Source: Cristatella mucedo (taxonomy: Eukaryota; Bryozoa; Phylactolaemata; Cristatellidae). Taken from it: a stretch of DNA of 15,740 bases. Positions 9,559 to 15,740 of the stretch are shown here, piece after piece. The notes under the pieces are model-generated. The model was not told the DNA's origin, did not search any database, and worked only from the letters and a program-made list of their open reading frames with translations. The DNA lies in contig WPIO01000634.1 in the NCBI GenBank assembly GCA_009760855.2, positions 1 to 15,740 of the forward strand. The letters are read 5' to 3'. The position numbers and the translations under genes are program-made. Numbering within the stretch: the stretch's first letter is position 1; every line of letters begins with the position of its first letter.

Positions 9559-9744
9559 TTGCCAAACTCTTCAATGATACCTTCGGTCGTTCCTCTGCTA
9601 TCTTGGCTGTGGCTGCTTGTGAACGGTCGTCGGATATACTTCTCAAAACTAGACCTGATTAGCATATGGTTCGATGTCGCCATTAGGCGATACCTATTGG
9701 CCGGCATTCTTCGGCAGGTCCATCGGGACCTTCCTGCACCCTGA
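9559..9744 (+). pseudogene. Weak match to an LTR-type reverse-transcriptase motif
   Basis: A 61-codon frame contains GRRIYFSKLDLISIWFDVAI at about 9625-9684. YFSKLDL followed by a hydrophobic segment resembles motif B of Ty3/gypsy-type reverse transcriptase (YFSKLDL.SGYHQI). An LLSWL segment lies upstream, roughly where the family has its conserved leucine pair. Against this, the SGYHQI part is not preserved, the spacing to the leucines is about four residues too long, and nothing after the motif matches. It could be a small relic or a coincidence. Confidence 0.2.
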
Positions 9745-10055
9745 GTTTACGCTATCGATTGCATGTCTATCAAACATACGACTTCTGTGTTTTATTAAAA
9801 AATTAGCACTTGTTGCCGTAGTAGCTTATCTGCAGCACCTCAGCAGGATGTGACACGTCGACCGGCCACAGTTACTATGGTTCAATTCAAATTGGAAGGG
9901 GCTGCGACTGCTGGGCCGCCTTCTCCCTGACTTGAGTTCAAGCTGATAATTTACTTCCTAGAGTTGTTAGACGGACTCCATAATTTCGCCTGCTAAATGT
10001 CTGGTCGCATGAAACCAAGGGGTTACTAATCAACGATCAGGCTGTACAGGAGAAG
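9745..10055. other. Spacer DNA before the L2 copy, nothing seen
   Basis: No gene, RNA or repeat is recognisable. The left flank of the L2 tail (about 10020-10055) shows no clear similarity to the sequence left of 1518 in unit A, so the start of unit B appears to coincide with the retrotransposon. Confidence 0.3.
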
Positions 10056-10560
10056 CTAATAATATCAATAATAGTCAGACTAATACACTAGATAAAGCCC
10101 CCTCTGAGAGAACTCAAGCTCTTTCTATGTACTTTAGACTTGCTGCAAGGGGAAATACGATTGAATGGTTAGTGGTATCATGCTTGATAAACAACAAGAC
10201 GAAATGGTTAACCGTGACATGCACAGAGTCAGCATGCAAGTGCAGCTAGTTGCAGCATGCACAGTGTCAGCTCACATAAGCACATAAAGGACGAATCACA
10301 GGGACCCAGTAAATGCTGACCTAAATAGGTGCTTTTCAAGTTCTTTTCAATTATGGTCAAGTCAAGGATGTTGTGATTCAAGTTGAAAGCGAGTTCCAAG
10401 TTTAAAGGCGTACGAACTAGATGCACGGTCTCGAGAGGATTTAAGGTTTGTACGAGGTATTGGTACACGGTTCGCCAGGTGGAACTCTGCTTACCGAAAC
10501 TTAGATGAGGCGTTGAGCATGCAGCTGTATATAAAAAAAAACGGAAAAGGCAAAGCACAA
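10056..10560 (-). mobile_element. 5'-truncated L2-like retrotransposon 3' end
   Basis: On the minus strand the copy starts somewhere between 10560 and 10510 and ends in an AT-rich tail at 10074-10056. Reverse-transcriptase remnants appear in order and need at least one frameshift. PRTNLKSSRDRA lies at about 10457-10422. A degraded stretch equivalent to the AP..W..LP region follows. LDLTIIEKNLKSTYLG-like sequence corresponds to the FKK.LKTHLF ending, and the ancestral TGA is kept at 10298-10296. The 3' UTR shows the same pair of GCTGACACTGTGCATG-like repeats and the GGCTTTATCTAGT end motif as the copy at 5551-5857. A 109-codon frame at 10229-10558 runs through this relic but follows the element's reading frame only in part, so it is not a gene. 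Confidence 0.75.
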
Positions 10561-10599
10561 TGACAGTACGTTAATATTCAGCAAACGTTTTGTGATACG

Positions 10600-13150
10600 A
10601 TAAGTACATATTTAAACAGCCAATTTTCAGCCAAGTTGAAACGGATTGCTGCAGAAGACGGCTCGATCGCCTTGCAATGATGGTCGTCCATTGCCGTACA
10701 TAATCTTCAAATGTACGTTCGAGGTAGGTTAAATGGACTTGGTTTCAGTTTTTCCACAGTTTTCTGCAATTGGCAAGAAAGGTTTGAGGTTCTCTCAGCA
10801 GCTTTCAGTCAATTTTTCAAGGACCTTTATGAATTGGCGTACTTTCCTGGTCCTATGCCGTAAATTGCCTCACATGGAACTGAGGTGAAGGAGCACAATA
10901 GATGCTAATTAAGCTAGCACTCATTACAATGTCACGTGGACTAGGAGTTGTAGTTCCGCGAATCCAATGTTACCGATTATCCATGGATTGAAGTATCGGC
11001 CCTAACTGCTGCTGTCGACTCCCATACATCTTTGACTGTAAGCACGCAAATAAAGCTTGACTACTATGCTGTCTCACATAGTGACAAGACACATTTAATG
11101 GCAATTAAAGCTATTGGCATCCACTTGATGGTCAGCTCGCCTTGGATTGTTGCTGATTGTATCTTCAAGTCGGGCTTCACTGCAGATGGCCATGCATTGC
11201 CCGAGATTTTACGAGCCCCATTGGGAAAGAACCATGCGGCTGCTCTTTCAATGGAGTGCTTTGTAATATGCATTCAAAGTTGGAGCATTTGGTAGCAGGT
11301 TTCGGTCCATCTTGCTGCTGAATGTTTGTATTGTGGACTTGCCCCCTAACATTGCTTCGGATTGCCGTGCATTGCTGTCAGTTAACGGGTAGAGAAGCTT
11401 GAAAAGGCAACATGCAAGGGGATGGGACCATAGCACCGATAATCGCTCATCCATTTGCCGAAGGTTGCAGTCATGAGACCGTCCATCGCTGTCGATATCC
11501 ATTGATTGCTGGCAATTGTACGTGTTCTACTGGCTGAAAGAATGGTGTTGTAATTAAAACGAAATGTGTTGTAGTACAACAGAGCAACTTGAGCTTGGTC
11601 CAGGGACGGTTCAATGATTTAGGATACATTTTTATGCATTTACATATTTCCCGGTATATTGCCGTAGGTTGCCTTGCATTGCCAAAAATTGAGCACAAAA
11701 ATGGGTTACATATTTTAGGCGTGATGCGAACACGTACTCGGAATGAGATTTTGGAACTTTGTACTGCCAATTTTTCGTCGATTTGCCACGGGTAGAGGAA
11801 TTCACCCCAGCCATAGCTGCCAATTGCAGTGCCTTATGTACAGTTAGTGTGCAGAATAGCTAAACAACTCTAAGATTTAACTTTGAACATGCAGAAATGT
11901 GAAACGCGACGACAATTTGCACTATGCTCAATGTTTGGTAGATTTGCCGCCAGGGAATGCAGTGGAATGCTGCTTCGAACTGATCCATCAACAATAATAG
12001 CAAAAAAAGCACACTTGATAAACCGCCCTTCGAGAACTCAAAATATTTCTTAGGCTTTTCATTTGATGTAATTTTTTATAAGTTACCTAAGATTGTAGGA
12101 GTAAGATTGCTGTAATAATGTAGTCGCTTTCAACCAGAGTCGTTTGTAATATGCTATCGAAATTGAAGCACTGCAACACCAATTTCGTGGCAGTTAGCAT
12201 AAGGTTGTTTTACATCTTGGCATGGGTGCGTGCCATTGCAGTCCATTGCAATGCATTGCTGCAAAATGATAAAGGAAAATATAATGAAAATGAGCGAGCA
12301 TAAAATAACCAAAGAGTAGAGCGGCATGCAATCATAATCAGAGCTTCAAGTCTGAGGTTTCTCGTAGCTTTGCAGCAGATTGCAGGATATTGTGGTTGAT
12401 TATGGCGGACTGCTGTATGCTACCAGGCCTTGCAGTCGATTGCTGTGCACTGCACGAGAGACTCTGCCTGGAAAACGGAGCACGGTTTTGTGTGTGCACT
12501 TCGGAAAAAATCTATTCTTATATGCAATCAAAATTAGAGCTTCGCTATGACGATTTGAGGACGAATTGCAGACAGAGTGAAATAATCGACCGAGATATTT
12601 CCTGATTACATTTCGAGCGATCGCCTCGCTTTGGTAGAGTTTTCGGATGCACATTTTTTTTTATTGCAAGTGATTGTACACAACACGGGGAATTTATTAT
12701 CCAATACAAAGTAGATCTCTGCCAAATTTTCATCTGTAGTCGTTTCGTGGTGTATGCTGTGGATTGGAATGGATTTTATGGTACTGGACCGGGCTAGTGC
12801 GGTCGATTGCAGCCCATTGCATGCGAACTGCAGAGTCAATGCAAGTGAATTTTTGTAAGTGCATTCATAGCGGAGTGTGCTGTTTCATGCAATCGAAAAG
12901 GAGCTTATTGAACCGGATTTTTATCGCATCTCATCAGAAGGCAGTGGATTTCTTTTAATCGTCGTATCGGCCCGGGTCGGTGCAATCTATTTTGAAATGA
13001 CTTCTTAAAAACGCATTAGTGAACTGTCACGAAATGGCCGTGGTACATTTAGGATATTGTGAAGTTTGATATTCCGAGCTTGTAAGAGGTTTTTTCAGCT
13101 GATCTTTGGAGGACTTGAAGGGGTATACAGTGGATTGTGGTGGTCTCCAG
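10600..13150. repeat. Degenerate satellite-like tandem array in unit B
   Basis: The same core as in unit A recurs. Examples are near 10652, 11178 (GATGGCCATGCATTGC), 11358 (GATTGCCGTGCATTGC), 11672, 11812, 12245 (CCATTGCAATGCATTGC), 12435 and 12803. Downstream zones such as GGAGTGCTTTGTAATATGCA near 11250 match those of unit A. Individual monomers pair one-to-one with monomers in unit A at an offset of about 9.05 kb. The array was therefore already formed and diverged before the long duplication, and it has not been re-homogenised since. Open frames here (11032-11295, 11471-11770, 12400-12654) lack recognisable motifs. Confidence 0.7.
11989..12070 (-). mobile_element. Short L2-like 3'-tail fragment, partner of 2899-2973
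   Basis: The plus strand reads CACTTGATAAACCGCCCTT followed by CGAGAACTCAAAATATTTCT, the reverse complement of the family's 3' end. It follows the monomer ending TGCTGCTTCGAACTGATC, which corresponds to TGCTGCTTCGAGCTGAGC in unit A. It is thus the duplicated copy of the fragment at 2899-2973, and both are much decayed. Confidence 0.65.
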
Positions 13151-13244
13151 CATTACAGCTTATTGAAATTAGTGTGTGTGCTAATATTAAGATCAAAGTT
13201 TGTGATTACATCGAATCAATTTTGTGATGATATATCAAACCATT

Positions 13245-13825
13245 GAGCTCGGCAGTGTTAATGTACGGTTGATCTTAGCCTAACTAGTGTGGATTGTTTT
13301 TCTTCAATTTGTCGAATCCATGACCTCGGCATGTCAAGCACTCGACACTCATAAGATTACCCAAATTCATCTACTCTTACCCTAATCCGAATCCCTAATC
13401 CAAACGTAATCGCTGTCAGTGACTTACAGTCTCTCACGGTTCCTAGCCTTAAATAATAGTTACCCATCACCTGACAGCCGTTTGCAGCTAACAATGGTTG
13501 TATTTAGTCTTCAGCTGGCAATTTTGGAATAACTCGTGGAATTTGCTTCAAATAAGTCTCAGTGAATGCTAATAATTGTGGTCCACCAATGCGATTCCGA
13601 TCCGTACTTGCTTAGATTAGTGGTTATAGATTGTGGGTTAGAGACTAGATTGACATCAGACATAATTATCGAGTTAGATAATGCTGAAATTCAGTCATTT
13701 GTCGTTTAGTAAAGTTAGCAAAACGGAACGTTATTTACAGACGCGGTCGTTTATATCCTGCTGCAACTGCAGCTATTATGATTGTTATTGAGAAGGAACA
13801 ATACGACTTCACGTTTGAAGGTTTC
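13245..13825. other. Segment present in unit B but not in unit A
   Basis: Alignment with unit A runs to about 13240 (A about 4165) and resumes at about 13826 (A about 4175), leaving roughly 580 bases with no partner. It contains a short direct repeat, CCCTAATCC at 13380-13388 and 13393-13401, which resembles degenerate telomere-type sequence but is too short to call an interstitial telomere. No coding motif or element end was recognised. It may be an unknown insertion in B or a deletion in A. The borders are only good to 10-20 bases. Confidence 0.55.
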
Positions 13826-13944
13826 ACAGAAACAACTTTATGAACTGCCATGCTGGGTGTACACCTGTAGTCTTGTTAGCTAGTTAAAGGTGGGATTTGA
13901 AAAGGGTTCGAAGTTGAGTCCCAAGTGAAAGGATTTATGCACAC

Positions 13945-14475
13945 TAATATCAATAATGATAATAATAATTATAACAATGTACTTGATAAAGCTCCCTCAG
14001 AGAACTCTATATCTTTCTAGTGGGCTTTACATTTGGCACAATGGGAAATGCGATTGAATGGTGAGTAATTACATGGTTGATAAACAACACCAATAACATT
14101 TTTAGGGTTGACAAGCTCAGGGTCAGCATGTAAATGTGGTTAGTGGGAGCATACACAGTGTCAGCAGGCATAAGCACATCAAGTACGAATGACAGGGACA
14201 CACGAAGTTCTGTCCTAAATAGGTGTGTATTTAAGTACTTTTTAAATGTTGTCAAGTCAGGGGCAGTTCTGATGCATCTCGGGAGGGGTTTCCAGTCTTT
14301 GGGAGCCTTCAAACTAAATGCACGGAGTCCACAGGATTCGAAGTTGGTACGAGGTCTTGGTAAAGTGCTGGATTCCGAAAAGCGGCTGATAAGAAGCTTA
14401 ATCTGGCGTAGGAGTAGATCTGAGAGATAGGCTGGAGCCAAATACTGATGTGACGTAAGAGTGTGCGACAAAACG
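13945..14475 (-). mobile_element. L2-like retrotransposon 3' end inserted into unit B
   Basis: This is the best preserved family copy. On the minus strand it starts abruptly within the reverse-transcriptase C-terminus (5' truncation near 14475). It continues through the 3' UTR and the CTTTATCAAGTACATTG end motif to an ATT-rich tail ending at 13945. The flanks (ATTTATGCACAC on the left, GGTATGAATAAG on the right) correspond to a continuous ATTTATGCATAGGCATGAATAAG in unit A at 4272-4294, which acts as an empty site. The insertion is therefore probably younger than the duplication. No clear target-site duplication is visible, which is common for L2-clade elements. Confidence 0.85.
14007..14471 (-). 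pseudogene. 154-codon relic frame of the L2-like reverse-transcriptase C-terminus
   Basis: The frame reads through the region after the polymerase core of an L2-clade reverse transcriptase. LAPAYLSDLL is at residues 11-20, PRTN at 40-43, GLRAFS at 48-53, APKDWKPLP at 56-64 and IRTAPDLTTFKKYLNTHLF at 67-85. The ancestral stop is lost: TCA at 14192-14190 (residue 94) stands where the copies at 5621 and 10298 have TGA. Residues 95-154 are therefore translated 3' UTR, not protein. The start codon at 14471 is incidental, since the element is 5'-truncated and there is no polymerase core or endonuclease. It is the longest open frame in the window, but it is not a functional gene. Confidence 0.8.
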
Positions 14476-15740
14476 TGGGTATGAATAAGTTAAATAGTAG
14501 TCCTTATTCCGGCGTCAAATGGTGCGGCTTTGATAGTTGGTTAGCACCAACTTTCAAAATCTGATCGCACGAGCCTGGGTGAAGCGGCAGCTAGATAAAT
14601 TGCCACTCCATTAGCTTGCATTTAAAAAGATGCATTTTACAGTCACGTGCATCATTTAAAATGCTTTCCGGAAGAATTATTCTGGGTATCATGCATTATT
14701 TCCTCACGGTTTTACTAGGACCTGTAAAAATTAGTTTGCTTTATCTAACGATTAACTATTACCGAATAAAGCTTCTCAGATAGCTTCAAATCGAAGAGAA
14801 TTGGATGCCGGCTGGTAACATACCGTTTACGATGCTTCCCATTTTAAACTCTGGCTGGCAGATGATAGAAAGAAAGCACTATCCCTAAAACAGTTCCTAA
14901 TCCCAAAGAAAAACAGAAATTTCAATCGTAGAAATTGTAAAGGGCAAGCCGAACTAAAGCTCTTAGACTTTATTGAAATGTTCGTGAGAGAAAATAAGAG
15001 GGTAAGTTGTTCGCTGGACACAAGCACAGTTTCAGGATGCATAGAATTCAGAGGGCAATCGAAGAGGATGGAGCTACTGCCGTAAGGACTGGCTGGGTTA
15101 GAGGGTCTTTTAACCAAAATAAAATCAGGCAGTGCGGCAATGGCAGTGTGCAGTGATTTGTAGGTTTCAGCGTCGGCAGTATATTTCGAAGTGAGACTAA
15201 AGATTCAGAAGGCAAGAACGAGAAATATCATAGACCGGACAACTTCACCGCTAGCTGTGAGCTACTGAGTTGTTGCCTTTTTCGTTGTCGTGCTTTGACT
15301 TAAACTCAAATGATTGTCGTAGGTCGGAAATATCCATTATAGCTTCATGACAGGCACAATGTTGGCAAATATTAATCATTAGGCTGCATAGGAATGTATT
15401 CGCATTCAAATGCTTCACAATAGCAACTTTAACCCAATAAACTGGAAAGAGTGTTTGAGAAGCAAATTGTGCTGCCCCAAACGCTACGTGAAACATCGTC
15501 ACGCGGAAGTTAGTTATCGATTCGCACCTAATTAAAAAAAAAATGGGAACACGGAACAGTGATTCACGTTGTGTTTCAAATCGTTCAGTAGTATACATCA
15601 GCTTCATGAAAAATCGATAACTAAGCGCTCAACGTAAGTACTGACTGTTGCACTAGCAAATCTTGCCGCCCTCCCAGTCCCTGGCGAATCCATTGATACA
15701 AAACTTGCGACAAAGTGGAGGACACTGCTTGGTTCCTGTA
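14476..15740. other. Non-satellite right part of unit B, no intact gene
   Basis: This aligns with 4283-5550 of unit A. Minus-strand frames at 14827-15117 (96 codons) and 15251-15607 (118 codons) are open here, but their partners in unit A contain stop codons and indels. Plus-strand frames at 15062-15160 and 15410-15535 are open in both units but diverge mostly at amino-acid-changing sites. A run of about ten A occurs near 15532-15541. I see no recognised domain and do not call a gene. Confidence 0.45.

Larger units (their letters stand above)
10561..15740 (+). repeat. Unit B of the long diverged direct duplication, running off the window
   Basis: This segment aligns with 1518-5550 in the same orientation (anchors are given for unit A). 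Compared with A it contains two extra segments, near 13245-13825 and at 13945-14475, and many small indels. Alignment still holds at the last base of the window. The left end coincides with the 5' end of the L2-like copy at 10056-10560, while satellite-like motifs continue leftwards in unit A. The left border of B is therefore probably a rearrangement or insertion point, not the natural end of the repeat. Confidence 0.85.

Noticed and set aside
9495-9707. Minus-strand frame with a GKR sequence resembling an amidation/cleavage site of a neuropeptide precursor.
   Set aside because: There is a single site, no repeated peptide units, no signal peptide and no supporting splice sites.
13380-13401. 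CCCTAATCC repeats as an interstitial telomere.
   Set aside because: There are only two imperfect units, far short of a telomeric tract.
15251-15607. 118-codon minus-strand frame in unit B.
   Set aside because: The aligned part of unit A has several stops in the same frame, and no motif is recognised, so it is most likely a chance frame in a repeat.

Overview
The window looks like gene-poor DNA from an animal nuclear genome. Three things point that way: fragments of L2/CR1-clade non-LTR retrotransposons with (ATT)n-type tails, spliceosomal-looking exons on the minus strand, and the absence of closely packed bacterial genes. L2 3' ends of this kind are abundant in cnidarians, lancelets and other marine invertebrates, but the species cannot be fixed from this sequence. 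Most open frames here are chance frames or relics in repeats. No intact, confidently functional protein gene is visible.

The dominant structure is a long, diverged direct duplication. Unit A (about 1518-5550) and unit B (about 10561 to the window end) align in the same orientation. The offset is about 9.05 kb over the first half and about 10.2 kb over the second. Two extra segments in B explain most of that step: about 580 bp of unrecognised DNA near 13245-13825, and a retrotransposon insertion at 13945-14475. In one indel-free 120-base stretch I counted 27 differences (about 77% identity), so the duplication is old. The first 2.6-3 kb of each unit is itself a degenerate satellite-like array. 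Its monomers are roughly 130-210 bp and carry a recurring core close to GATTGCAGTGCATTGC. The remaining 1.3-1.5 kb of each unit is non-satellite DNA.

Five 3'-end copies of one L2-like family are present: 2899-2973 (-), 5551-5857 (+), 10056-10560 (-), 11989-12070 (-) and 13945-14475 (-). The 2899 and 11989 copies occupy equivalent places in A and B, so that insertion predates the duplication. The 13945-14475 copy is missing from the equivalent place in A, so it is probably later. A separate piece of reverse-transcriptase C-terminal coding sequence lies at 677-935 (+).

Between the units is a 4.2 kb spacer (5858-10055), bracketed by two inverted L2 copies whose 3' tails both point inward. It holds the only gene-like signals. 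On the minus strand at 8573-8805 there are two small exon candidates with good splice sites: a hydrophobic signal-peptide-like start with an in-frame stop caused by a one-base shift, then a 43-base acidic exon, with a TATA-like box upstream. Also on the minus strand is a 60-codon frame (9091-9273) followed closely by AATAAA and a GT/T-rich tract. A nested perfect hairpin lies at 7803-7852.

The satellite array, the retrotransposon pieces and the spacer signals do not form a recognisable operon, defence cluster or other system. The region reads as a decaying duplicated repeat landscape with one or two possible small-peptide genes or pseudogenes inside it.
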